NCBI GenBank assembly: GCA_032251045.1
Contig: JAVVEW010000011.1
Span: 1 to 55,272 of the forward strand
Length of the DNA: 55,272 nucleotides
Source: JAVVEW01 sp032251045
Lineage (GTDB): Bacteria; Pseudomonadota; Gammaproteobacteria; Methylococcales; Methylomonadaceae
Reading direction: 5' to 3'
Shown here: one piece after another, positions 18,011 to 26,003 of the stretch
Position numbering within the stretch: the first letter of the stretch is position 1
Layout of the letters: the number at the start of each line of letters is the position of its first letter
Notes under the pieces: model-generated
What the model was told of the DNA's origin: nothing
The model's input: only the letters and a program-made list of their open reading frames with translations
The model's database searches: none
Position numbers and translations under genes: made by a program

Positions 18011-18122
18011 GACGAAAAATCCTTATGAGATAAGCGTAAAATCTTAAGATGACGGGCATTATAACGCAGCTATGCCAGCGGGTGCCCCGATTGCTGGCGG
18101 ATACCAACCAACGGACACACTC

Positions 18123-18863
18123 ATGACTAAAATGAACCGCTCACTCCCCTTGTGCCTACTACTCTCCGCCTGTGCCGGCACCACCACGCAGCCGGGGCAT
18201 GACGACGCATTTTATACCCTGCCCGGCCTGGATCACGGCTTGATCCAATCGCCGATCAACATCTTATCCGCACATCTTGAAACGCCCAGGCAGCACCGGG
18301 TGCATTTACACTTTAACGATCATTTCCGCGCCGTGGAAAATCTCGGCCACACCGTGCAAGTCGATTTCACCCCGGGCAGTGACATTCAATTTGACGATCA
18401 GCGTTATGCGTTCAAACAACTGCATTTTCACACCCCCGCAGAACACCTGATTGACGGCGTTACCTATCCCATGGAAATGCACCTGGTCAGTTATCAAGCG
18501 CCTGAACAGCCTGCTCAGCCCCCGCGCTATCTGGTTATCGCGGTGTTGTTCAAAATGGGTGCATCCAACGCCTTCATTCAAGAAGTTCTCAACAATACCC
18601 CGCAGCAAGCCCAACACACTCAGCCCATCCTGCACGATTCGGTGCATTTGCATGATTTATTCCTGGCATCCATGCCGGAAGACTTCAATCGCTATTACCA
18701 CTACCAAGGCTCACTGACCACGCCGCCGTATACTGAATCGGTGGAATGGCTGGTGCTGAAAACCATTCTGACCGCATCCCCGGAACAAATCGAAGCCATC
18801 AACCGGATTGAAGGCAACAATGCTCGGCATATCCAGGCCGAGCATGGTCGTGCTGTGGATTGA
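18123..18863 (+). CDS. Alpha-class carbonic anhydrase, predicted lipoprotein
   Basis: The enzyme interconverts CO2 and bicarbonate, probably in the periplasm. The 246 residues begin with a short lipoprotein signal ending LLSAC, with the modified cysteine at residue 17 and alanine next, which would favour outer-membrane sorting. The zinc ligands are visible as His101 and His103 (QLHFHTPAEH) and His120 (MEMHLV). QSPINI and SLTTPPYTESVEW are the usual alpha-CA signatures. The open frame reaches upstream to 18072, but the extra residues would bury the signal peptide, so I take ATG 18123 (ATG 18132 is also possible). It is divergent from cysN with about 110 bases between. Confidence 0.9.
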   Translation: MTKMNRSLPLCLLLSACAGTTTQPGHDDAFYTLPGLDHGLIQSPINILSAHLETPRQHRVHLHFNDHFRAVENLGHTVQVDFTPGSDIQFDDQRYAFKQLHFHTPAEHLIDGVTYPMEMHLVSYQAPEQPAQPPRYLVIAVLFKMGASNAFIQEVLNNTPQQAQHTQPILHDSVHLHDLFLASMPEDFNRYYHYQGSLTTPPYTESVEWLVLKTILTASPEQIEAINRIEGNNARHIQAEHGRAVD

Positions 18864-18903
18864 TGATTTTTTCTAAAGCGCGTGGCCGGCAATCGAATGT
18901 GGT

Positions 18904-19012
18904 TCAAAACCAGCCCACACTGACCTTGAAATGAATGCCGTCATCCTGCAGGTCATGCCTGCGTTTCCCGCCGTAAAAGAAGTTGTCGTAAAAGTGAAAA
19001 TGTAGCCCGTAT
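18904..19012 (-). pseudogene. C-terminal fragment of an outer-membrane beta-barrel protein
   Basis: On the minus strand an open frame reads SYGLHFHFYDNFFYGG... and ends in FKVSVGWF followed by TGA. Alternating hydrophobic and polar residues with an aromatic last residue are the signal that closes many outer-membrane beta barrels. Only about 36 residues remain; a palindromic repeat (19006-19032) overlaps the upstream end and no start codon with a ribosome site precedes it. It is probably the stub of a deleted gene. I cannot name the family. Confidence 0.35.
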
Positions 19013-19034
19013 GAAGCGACGCGGAATACGGGAA
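19004..19034. repeat. REP-like palindrome
   Basis: CCCGTAT (19006-19012) and ATACGGG (19026-19032) form an inverted repeat inside GTAGCCCGTATGAAGCGAC-type sequence. This resembles the widespread proteobacterial GTAGCCCGGATG...ATCCGGG repeat family. Confidence 0.55.
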
Positions 19035-19132
19035 TGACATACAAGGTCTTTAGATTACACTTTGCTCCATCCAGGCTACGCTGTTATTCCGACTTTTATC
19101 ACACCCTCATGCAGGTTAAGGAGAGCGTGCTC

Positions 19133-20212
19133 ATGGCGCACAGCAAACATGCGCAGTGTTTCACCCTGACGCTGCAACAAACCCGGCCACCCAAAAGCCG
19201 GGGCGCGCATCCCTTGGCGGTATTCGAAGCCTTGATGAAAGGTATGACCGAATTAGCCGGCCTGAATACCACGGTCACCGCGCTATCCTCACCCGTGGCC
19301 GGGCCATGGCCGAGCAAATGTTGGCAACCGCTGAAACCACGCTGGCCGAGCGGGAACTTAGGCTCAACCTCGACAAAACCGCGATCCGCAAAATTGCCGA
19401 CGGCCTGGTGTTTTTGGGCATTCATTTCGGTGGTGAACAGCATGGCCAAAGCGTTAAAGCCGACCATCCTGATCTTGCGCGCAAACCGGTTTTCATCACC
19501 GAGCCGTATGTATTTCTGGGTATCGCCAACAATGCCCTGGAAATTCGCCGCCATGGCGAGATGTTGGCGCAAATACCGATGGCGCGTATTCGCGACATCA
19601 TCGTGTTGGCGCCCTGCGTCTGGTCCTCGCAACTAGCCACGCAGGCCGCCCTGGCCGACATTGCCATCGTGCTGACCCAAGGCAATGGCCGCCATGTCTC
19701 CACCCTGGCGCAGCAGAGTTTCAGCGCCTATGACCGCGCCCATCGCCATGCCCAAAGTTACGCCCAACTGGGCCAGGCCGAGCGCCTGCGCATCGCCAAA
19801 CTGCTGGCCGCCGGCAAGCTTGATAACTACCGCGCCTTATTACAGCAACGCTATCAACCCGGCGACCAGACTTTGATCGACAAACTCAAAACCAGCGTTG
19901 CCGACATCTGGAGCGCGCCCGACAGCGACACCGTGCGCGGCCTGGAAGGCGCCGCCGCTCGCATGTTGTTTGCCCGGCTGGCGCTGGAAATCAAAGCCCC
20001 CGGATTTACCTGGCAAGGCCGCAAGCGCCGCCCGCATCAATTCTCTGCTTAATCTGGGTTATCACGTATTGTTCTGCCGCATCAACGCCCAGGTGCGCGG
20101 CGAAGGCTTAAATCCCTCCCTGGGCTTTCTGCATGAGCCTAATGGCCGTTATGAAGCGTTGGTGTGCGATATTCAGGAACTGTTCCGCGCCTCCATCACG
20201 CATTTTTTATAA
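19133..20212 (+). pseudogene. Broken reverse transcriptase-Cas1 fusion gene (CRISPR adaptation)
   Basis: A strong ribosome site, AAGGAGAG (19118-19125), precedes ATG 19133 and about 45 residues in one frame (FTLTLQQTRPPKSRGAH...), possibly the start of an N-terminal Cas6-like domain. Near 19275 the homology jumps frame. The second frame starts AILTRGRAMAEQML and continues LNLDKTAIRKIADGLVFLGIHF, the part of a reverse transcriptase after the catalytic YADD, which is missing. It then runs into Cas1 (EPYVFLGIANNALEIRRHGE, GLEGAAARMLF with the first catalytic Glu). Near 20037 the frame breaks again: GRKRRPH continues one frame over as NSLLNLGYHVLF, LGFLHEPNGRYEAL (His) and DIQELF. The protein stops at 20212, short of a full Cas1. 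No cas2, other cas gene or array is present. Confidence 0.8.
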
Positions 20213-20216
20213 TCCA

Positions 20217-20272
20217 TTCGCGACCTCCCGGAAAAACCGAAGTTATCCACAGTTTCAGCCGGAGGTCGCGAA
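20217..20272. repeat. Inverted repeat after the RT-Cas1 remnant
   Basis: TTCGCGACCTCCCGG (20217-20231) and CCGGAGGTCGCGAA (20259-20272) are reverse complements apart from one extra C. The 27-base loop contains a perfect DnaA-box sequence, TTATCCACA (20243-20251). No uridine tract follows. Confidence 0.7.
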
Positions 20273-20334
20273 TTTCAAGGCCATTACGCGGTTATTTTTC
20301 AATGACTTGTAAAGGCATGATCTGCATAAGGAAT

Positions 20335-20348
20335 CCCGACCGGTCGGG
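20335..20348. repeat. Perfect 14-base palindrome
   Basis: CCCGACCGGTCGGG is fully self-complementary. It lies in the non-coding remnant region; role unknown. Confidence 0.5.
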
Positions 20349-20384
20349 CTTGAAACTCTCCTCCTGAAATAATCCCATGTCTCG

Positions 20385-20406
20385 TTTCCACGCTCCCGCG
20401 TGGAAA
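20385..20406. repeat. REP-like hairpin
   Basis: TTTCCACGC (20385-20393) and GCGTGGAAA (20398-20406) form a perfect 9-base stem with loop TCCC. The surrounding CTCGTTTCCACGCTCC resembles the common dispersed repeat CGTTCCCACGCTCC...GCGTGGGAA of proteobacteria. Confidence 0.6.
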
Positions 20407-20464
20407 GGCAGTCTTGCGCCTTTTGTAGGCTTGGCAAGGTAACAAGCTCGCCCAACCAATGCCG

Positions 20465-20533
20465 GCGCCTGTGTTGGGCACTACGCTAAGTTTCTTGGCT
20501 TGGGTAAAGCGCGATAGCGCGTGTACCCTACAC
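20465..20533. repeat. Tandem of two short dispersed repeats
   Basis: GCGCCTGTGTTGGGC (20465-20479) is an exact second copy of the element at 15074-15088. A few tens of bases on, GGGTA (20502-20506) pairs with TACCC (20524-20528) around a GCGC-rich core, a pattern like the GTAGGGT-type element near 43174-43205. Confidence 0.45.
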
Positions 20534-20869
20534 AAGGGCTGCATTGATTCCCACTGATCATTCGCTACCGACCGACTGATGCTGTGAACGTTTACAACAC
20601 GGGGGTGAAACCCTGAGCGTTGATGAGGTGAAGGAGGGTGAGTGTCCTATTGAACACATCCCCTTTATTTGTGATACCCGTTGTAACCGATGGCATAAAG
20701 GGCGACTAAGCCGAGCGCGGCGGCCATTAGTGATGAAATGTTTGCTCAATATCCATCGGTCATACCGGTGTTTTTCAGTTGTATGATGAGTTGCGGATGG
20801 GCGCCCGGGTGTCTGAGTATTGTTTTAGGTCACACGGGCGAGACGGCAATGGTTATATGCCCAGAGCCT

Positions 20870-21718
20870 TCAATAGGCGTTCACCGGCACGATCAGCGGG
20901 CGCAGTCCATAGCTCGATAAGCGGGCCACCAGTGCATCGGCTTCGTGAGTGGATAATGGCCCGGCTTGCACTTTATGCCAGCCTGAGTCGGGTTCATGGT
21001 TAATGCGCAGTTTGTTGAGCGGGAGGTGATTGAATCGGGTGAGGAACCGCTCTGCGTTAGCACGTTGTTGAAAGGCTCCTAACTGCACATAAACGCCAGC
21101 CGCCCAGTGTTCTTCCGGCTTTTGTTGCACGGGTGTATCCCCAGGTTCCAGGGCGCGTACACGCACGCGACCGGTACCTGCTTGGGTAATGCCCAATTTC
21201 AGGGCCGCGACATAAGATAAATCAATCACGCGTCCATCGTGAAACGGCCCGCGGTCGTTGATTCTGACCACGACGCGGCGACCATTTTCCAAGTTAATGA
21301 CTTCTACATAGCTGGGAATGGGCAAGGTTTTGTGCGCCGCCGTCATTTTGAACATGTCATAGCGTTCGCCATTGGCTGTGCTCTTGCCATGAAAGCCCTT
21401 GCCATACCAGGAGGCCCGGCCTTGCTCGACATAACCTGAGCTGCTGGGCAAAACGTGATAGGTTTTGCCAAACACTTGATATTGCTTTGGATTGCCCGCC
21501 CGCGTGCGCGGTTCATGGCGTGGAACGGCATCGGGAATTTGATCGATATCAACCGGCAGGCGCTCAGGCGGGCCATCCACCGGGCTGCGCCCGGTGCTGC
21601 AACTGACGAGCATAATCATGCTCGCCAGCCATAGCAGATTAAGAACCGGCCAGCGCCCGACTGAGCTGGAACACCGCCATGGCATAAAGTGGGCTATGGT
21701 TGTAGCGCGTGATGACAT
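20870..21718 (-). CDS. rlpA: RlpA-family septal-ring lytic transglycosylase, lipoprotein with SPOR domain
   Basis: RlpA cleaves denuded glycan strands, mostly at the septum. The 282 residues begin with a lipoprotein signal ending LVSC (cysteine about residue 40). A double-psi beta-barrel domain follows (GRASWYGKGFHGKSTANGE to INDRGPFHDGRVIDLS, with the catalytic His/Asp), then a C-terminal SPOR domain (GVYVQLGAFQQRANAERF to the end) that binds denuded peptidoglycan. The start at 21718 is chosen because GGAG lies 7 bases upstream; internal ATG 21685 has no ribosome site. This start lies 80 bases inside the end of mltB, so the two are coupled. Confidence 0.93.
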   Translation of the reverse strand: MSSRATTIAHFMPWRCSSSVGRWPVLNLLWLASMIMLVSCSTGRSPVDGPPERLPVDIDQIPDAVPRHEPRTRAGNPKQYQVFGKTYHVLPSSSGYVEQGRASWYGKGFHGKSTANGERYDMFKMTAAHKTLPIPSYVEVINLENGRRVVVRINDRGPFHDGRVIDLSYVAALKLGITQAGTGRVRVRALEPGDTPVQQKPEEHWAAGVYVQLGAFQQRANAERFLTRFNHLPLNKLRINHEPDSGWHKVQAGPLSTHEADALVARLSSYGLRPLIVPVNAY

Positions 21719-22619
21719 AGAAATTCTCCAAAGTCAGCCATACTTCCTCACCGCCAGCACCATCTAAACTCAGCAGGCTGGCTTGTGTATCCGCAGGTAA
21801 GCCCTCGGGAATGGCTATTTGCAAGCCACGCACCTGGCTGAGCGACAGATTAGGCTTGACCGTTTTGCTGAGCTGTTTTTGATAGGCGTCGCCTTTGGGC
21901 TTGACCAGGAAAGCGATATCCTGGCCTGCTTGCCAATGATGTACTTTAAGATAGTTGGCGATACTGGCGGCGGCATCGGCTGGATTATGCCAAATATCTT
22001 TATGGCCGTCGCCCTCATAATCGGCGGCATAAGCTAAATAACTGGAGGGCATGAACTGCGGCAGTCCCATGGCGCCGGCATAGGAGCCTTTCGGTTCGCG
22101 AGGGTCGAGCTTTTGTTGTCGCGCCAGGCGTAAGAAGTGTTTTAGTTCGCTACGGAAAAATTCACTGCGCTTCGGGTAATCAAAGCCTAAAGTAGCCAAG
22201 GCATCGAGCACCCGATAACTGCCGGTGCGTTGTCCGTAAAATGTTTCCACACCCAAAATGGCGGTCATAATGGTTTTGGGCACGCCGGTGCGTTGCTCAA
22301 GTTCATCCAGCACTTTAGCGTGCTCGGCCATGAATTTGCGCCCCGCCTGAATGCGCGCATTGGTCATGAAAATGGCTCGATAGCGCGCCCAGGTCATGGC
22401 CTCGGCTGGGCGGGTGATCGCCTCGATAATCTTTTCCTGAGGCTGCACACTGGCCATGATCTGTTGTAAATAGTCACGATCGAACTGCTGTTCCTTGGCC
22501 AGTTCGGTGATGAATTGTTGCACATCCTGACGCTGGCTGAAGGGTTCGGCATGGGCGGCAACAGTCAGCATACCTGTGACCAGTGCAGCGAATAGACGGA
22601 GTTTTTTGTTCATAATCAT
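21639..22619 (-). CDS. mltB: Membrane-bound/periplasmic lytic murein transglycosylase B
   Basis: MltB cleaves the MurNAc-GlcNAc bond of peptidoglycan, leaving 1,6-anhydroMurNAc. The 326 residues start with a Sec signal (MNKKLRLFAALVTGMLTVAAHA, cut before EP when split at residue 25). The catalytic glutamate is in ILGVETFYGQRTGSYRV, and QFMPSSYLAYAADYEGDG is the family fingerprint. Unlike E. coli MltB there is no lipobox, so it is probably soluble in the periplasm. It is upstream of rlpA with an 80-base overlap, giving a small peptidoglycan-turnover operon. Confidence 0.93.
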   Translation of the reverse strand: MIMNKKLRLFAALVTGMLTVAAHAEPFSQRQDVQQFITELAKEQQFDRDYLQQIMASVQPQEKIIEAITRPAEAMTWARYRAIFMTNARIQAGRKFMAEHAKVLDELEQRTGVPKTIMTAILGVETFYGQRTGSYRVLDALATLGFDYPKRSEFFRSELKHFLRLARQQKLDPREPKGSYAGAMGLPQFMPSSYLAYAADYEGDGHKDIWHNPADAAASIANYLKVHHWQAGQDIAFLVKPKGDAYQKQLSKTVKPNLSLSQVRGLQIAIPEGLPADTQASLLSLDGAGGEEVWLTLENFYVITRYNHSPLYAMAVFQLSRALAGS

Positions 22620-22740
22620 GGTTTTTGGCTTGCGTTGTTAAAGTTTAATAGAACCCAGGCTTCTGTTCTGGCGCCGGCGCCATGGCTTGACCTGAGTTTG
22701 ACCAACATTCCAGCAAGACGCGTCTTGCCGGACGCAGCAT

Positions 22741-22766
22741 AAAAAAGCCAGGCAAAAGCCTGGCTT
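22741..22766 (-). terminator. Rho-independent terminator of pyk
   Basis: AAGCCAGGC (22745-22753), loop AAAA and GCCTGGCTT (22758-22766) form a perfect 9-base stem. Read on the minus strand the stem is followed by a run of six T (complement of 22741-22746), 28 bases after the pyk stop. Confidence 0.9.
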
Positions 22767-22794
22767 TAAGAGACTACCGATGCAGGCATCGATC

Positions 22795-24231
22795 TTAGTC
22801 ATCCAGTACGGTGACCACTTTCAAGGCATTGGTGCCGCCTTCAACACCATTCAGATCGCCATTGGTAATAATGAACTTTTCATTAAGATGCGCTTGATGG
22901 CGACGGCGCAAGGTGCTCAGGATGTGTTTCACGATTTCATTGTGATCGTTCGTTTCCAGGTGGTGATGAAAATAAAACGGAAACACGCCGCGATACAAAG
23001 TGACCCGACCTAGCGTTTTTTCATGGGCGCTAAAGGCAAAAATTGGAATCGCTGAGCTGATGCGCGACATCCACAGCGGCGTGGACCCCGATTCTGTCAA
23101 CGCGGCAATGCCATTGATCGGAGTATGATTGGCCATGTACATGGCCGACATGGCTATCGCCTCGTCAACCCGCTCGAACTGACTGGTCATGCGGTGATCG
23201 GAAATCCGTACACTGGGTTGTTTTTCCGTTTCCCGGCAAATTCTGTCCATGGCTTCGACCGCTTTGATCGGATGTTTGCCGGTCGCAGTTTCCGCTGAGA
23301 GCATGATGGCGTCGGTGCCATCAACCACGGCATTGGCCACATCAAATACTTCCGCACGGGTAGGAATCGGGTTTTCAATCATCGATTCCATCATTTGCGT
23401 GGCGGTAATAACCACTCGGTTCAGTTCGCGAGCACGTTTGATCAGTTGCTTTTGCGCCGCCGGCAGGTTGGCATCGCCAATTTCCACGCCCAAATCACCA
23501 CGGGCGACCATGATGACATCGGAGGCCAGGATAATTTCATCCATCGCTTCAATGGCTTCAGCACGCTCAACTTTGGCGACAATTCCGGCCGAGCAATCCT
23601 GCTCTTGCAATAAAGCGCGCGCCTGATGCAAATCATCGCCGCTACGTGGAAAGGACACCGCGACATAGTCACAACCGATTTTGGCAACGGTTTTAATGTC
23701 TTCCTTGTCTTTATCGGTTAGTGCCGCAGCCGATAAACCACCACCGAGCAAGTTAATGCCTTTGTTGTTGGACAAGCTGCCGCCAACAATCACGGTGGTT
23801 TTGACCCGGCTACCATCGGTTTCCAGAACATCCAGTACCACGCGGCCATCATCCAGCAATAAGCGCGTACCTGGCCGAACTTCTTGCGCCAGAGGCTGAT
23901 AGGTAATGCCAACCTGGTTTTGATCGCCGGCATGCTCATCAAGATTGATGTCCAGATAGAAATCCTGGCCTTCCTCTAATTCAATCTTATCGTTTTGAAA
24001 ACGAGCGATACGGATTTTTGGCCCTTGCAAGTCGGCCAGAATGCCGACACGACGGCCGGTTTTCTGACTCAGCTCACGCACCTGGTTGGCGCGGTCAATG
24101 TGATCTTGGGCCTTGCCATGGGAAAAGTTGAGGCGAACCACATCGACGCCCGCCCGGAATAATTTCTCCAACACGCCGGGCCGGTCAGTGGCCGGCCCCA
24201 GCGTGGCTACAATTTTGGTTCTTCTTAACAT
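22795..24231 (-). CDS. pyk: Pyruvate kinase
   Basis: Pyruvate kinase transfers phosphate from phosphoenolpyruvate to ADP, the last step of glycolysis. The 478 residues have all the expected blocks: RRTKIVATLGPATDRPG at the N-terminus, VVRLNFSHGKAQDH, the B-domain near residues 70-170, VARGDLGVEIG, ITATQMMESMIENPIPTRAE and DGTDAIMLSAETATGKHP. The C-terminal allosteric domain ends GVEGGTNALKVVTVLDD. It lies 19 bases after gap on the same strand and ends with a clear terminator. Confidence 0.97.
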   Translation of the reverse strand: MLRRTKIVATLGPATDRPGVLEKLFRAGVDVVRLNFSHGKAQDHIDRANQVRELSQKTGRRVGILADLQGPKIRIARFQNDKIELEEGQDFYLDINLDEHAGDQNQVGITYQPLAQEVRPGTRLLLDDGRVVLDVLETDGSRVKTTVIVGGSLSNNKGINLLGGGLSAAALTDKDKEDIKTVAKIGCDYVAVSFPRSGDDLHQARALLQEQDCSAGIVAKVERAEAIEAMDEIILASDVIMVARGDLGVEIGDANLPAAQKQLIKRARELNRVVITATQMMESMIENPIPTRAEVFDVANAVVDGTDAIMLSAETATGKHPIKAVEAMDRICRETEKQPSVRISDHRMTSQFERVDEAIAMSAMYMANHTPINGIAALTESGSTPLWMSRISSAIPIFAFSAHEKTLGRVTLYRGVFPFYFHHHLETNDHNEIVKHILSTLRRRHQAHLNEKFIITNGDLNGVEGGTNALKVVTVLDD

Positions 24232-24250
24232 AAAGTCCGCAGGTTAAAGT

Positions 24251-25258
24251 TTAGGCGTTATGCAGGGCAACGGTTGTATCTAACATCCGGTTGGAGAAAC
24301 CCCACTCGTTGTCATACCAAGCCAGGACTTTAACAAAATCGCCTCCGGTGACTTTAGTCAGAGTTGATTCGTAAATCGAAGAAGCCGGGTTGTGGTTGAA
24401 ATCAACCGAGACCAGTGGCTCGTCATTAAATGCCAGGATGCCGTTGGATGCCGCACTGGCAGCCTTGACCACTTGATCAATTTCTTCCTTGCTGGTGGTG
24501 CGCTTTGCTTTGAAACACAAGTCGACCACCGAAACGTTGATGGTCGGTACGCGCATGGCAAAACCATCCAGGCGACCTTTTAATTCCGGCAACACCAGCC
24601 CGACCGCAGCCGCAGCTCCGGTTTTGGTGGGGATCATCGATTGCGTGGCCGAACGGGCGCGACGTAAATCCTTGTGGAATACATCGGTCAATACCTGGTC
24701 ATTGGTGTAGGCGTGAATGGTGGTCATCAAACCATGCTCGATGCCAATGGCGTCGTTGATAGCCTTGGCCAGGGGGGCCAGACAGTTGGTGGTGCAAGAG
24801 GCGTTGGAAATGATTTGATCTGAGGCTTTCAGGGTGTCGTGATTGACGCCGTAAACGATGGTGGCGTCAACATCTTCACCACCGGGGGCTGAGATAATGA
24901 CTTTTTTGGCGCCTGCCGCAAGGTGTGCGGACGCTTTTTCTTTGCTGGTAAACAAGCCGGTACATTCATGTACCACGTCAACAGCCAATTCGCCCCAAGG
25001 CAATTTGGAAGGGTCGCGTTCAGACAGAACTCTGATTTTGTCACCGTTGACAATCAGATAGTCGCCTTCGACACTGACTTCACCGGGGAACTTGCCGTGT
25101 GCGGTATCGTACTGCGTTAAATGGGCATTGGTTTTGGCATCGCCCAGGTCGTTGATGGCAACAATCTGAATCTCCTGAGAGCGACCTGATTCATACAAAG
25201 CACGCACGATGTTACGACCGATGCGTCCGTAACCGTTGATAGCAACTTTAATAGCCAT
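24251..25258 (-). CDS. gap: Glyceraldehyde-3-phosphate dehydrogenase
   Basis: This enzyme oxidises glyceraldehyde 3-phosphate to 1,3-bisphosphoglycerate with NAD. The 335 residues start MAIKVAINGYGRIGRN (Rossmann glycine motif). The catalytic cysteine is in SNASCTTNCLAPL, and the substrate-binding HAYTNDQ and SATQSMIPTKTGAAAAV segments are intact. The start at 25258 is preceded by AAGGAG; an in-frame extension up to 25504 is only an open frame into the hemJ end. It is followed by pyk, so glycolytic steps are co-transcribed. Confidence 0.97.
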   Translation of the reverse strand: MAIKVAINGYGRIGRNIVRALYESGRSQEIQIVAINDLGDAKTNAHLTQYDTAHGKFPGEVSVEGDYLIVNGDKIRVLSERDPSKLPWGELAVDVVHECTGLFTSKEKASAHLAAGAKKVIISAPGGEDVDATIVYGVNHDTLKASDQIISNASCTTNCLAPLAKAINDAIGIEHGLMTTIHAYTNDQVLTDVFHKDLRRARSATQSMIPTKTGAAAAVGLVLPELKGRLDGFAMRVPTINVSVVDLCFKAKRTTSKEEIDQVVKAASAASNGILAFNDEPLVSVDFNHNPASSIYESTLTKVTGGDFVKVLAWYDNEWGFSNRMLDTTVALHNA

Positions 25259-25476
25259 GCAAGATCTCCTTAGTGGGTTTGATAAAACGTTGAGAGACAA
25301 CGTGAAAAAGTGTGGCGGTGTTCCTAAAACGTCCGGCTTAAATTTAGGGCTAACCGGGCAGGTTGTAGCGTTTCCCGGCACGGAACAAGACCCTGGCCGC
25401 AGCGGCGCGAGGGTTTGACGCGGCGACCAAGAGTGTAAAAACAAAATCATGCCATTATAGCAAAGCCTGCCTGGCT

Positions 25477-25899
25477 TTAGAATGGCTTGACCACCGCCAG
25501 CCAAATAACCAGCACTAAAAATAGCACCGGTACTTCATTCATCCAGCGGTAATAGACGTGGCTGCGCGTGTTGTTATCATGCTTGAATGCCCAAAGCCAG
25601 CGCCCACACTGAACGTGGTACACCACCATCAAGGCAATGAGGAATAATTTGGCATGCAGCCAACCGGCTGAGTGGTACATGGCCCAGGCATAATCGGCTA
25701 ACATCCAGACGCCAAACAGCAAGGTCAACACCATGCCGGGCGTCATAATGCCAAAGTATAGCTTACGCTCCATGATCTTGAAACGCTCGATGCTTAGCGT
25801 ATCCTCGCTCATGGCGTGATAAACATACAGGCGCGGTAAATAAAACAGCCCGGCGAACCAGGTAACCATGAACATTAGGTGTAAAGCTTTTAACCACAT
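25477..25899 (-). CDS. hemJ: Protoporphyrinogen oxidase HemJ-family membrane protein
   Basis: HemJ oxidises protoporphyrinogen IX to protoporphyrin IX in heme synthesis where HemG and HemY are lacking. The 140 residues form four hydrophobic helices. The first carries the conserved histidine in WLKALHLMFMVTWFAGLFYL; later segments KIMERKLYFGIMTPGM and GWLHAKLFLIALMVVYH carry further conserved Lys/His. The start ATG 25899 follows GAGGA by 7 bases; a GTG one codon earlier is possible. It is a single gene upstream of gap with a 218-base gap that should contain the gap promoter. Confidence 0.88.
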   Translation of the reverse strand: MWLKALHLMFMVTWFAGLFYLPRLYVYHAMSEDTLSIERFKIMERKLYFGIMTPGMVLTLLFGVWMLADYAWAMYHSAGWLHAKLFLIALMVVYHVQCGRWLWAFKHDNNTRSHVYYRWMNEVPVLFLVLVIWLAVVKPF

Positions 25900-26003
25900 C
25901 ACAGCGTCCTCGTCAGTTGTTGAAGGTTAGGTCAGGCGTTAATGTCGGGCGACAGCCACCGGGTGGTGTCGACACAGGCATGGATTGTCTTAAGGGCACG
26001 GTG

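Larger units (their letters stand above)
20213..20869. other. 657-base non-coding, repeat-rich remnant region
   Basis: No convincing gene is present. The stretch contains an inverted repeat (20217-20272), a 14-base palindrome (20335-20348), a REP-like hairpin (20385-20406), an exact copy of the 15-base repeat also found after icd (20465-20479) and a further palindrome (20502-20533). Open frames here are short and cross the repeats. It reads as the decayed edge of whatever carried the RT-Cas1 gene. Confidence 0.6.

Noticed and set aside
20243..20251. Perfect DnaA box TTATCCACA
   Set aside because: It is a single box in the loop of an inverted repeat with no cluster or AT-rich element around it, so it is not evidence of an origin.
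20665..20727. A 20-residue hydrophobic peptide on the minus strand (MAAALGLVALYAIGYNGYHK) downstream of rlpA
   Set aside because: The frame has a stop just upstream and no Shine-Dalgarno, and the region is full of repeats. It may be the tail of a lost membrane gene, but support is too weak.
20213..20869. CRISPR array
   Set aside because: The short related repeats are in mixed orientation and not regularly spaced with spacers of equal length.
25259..25504. 82-residue N-terminal extension of gap
   Set aside because: It overlaps hemJ, is not conserved, and AAGGAG marks ATG 25258 as the start.
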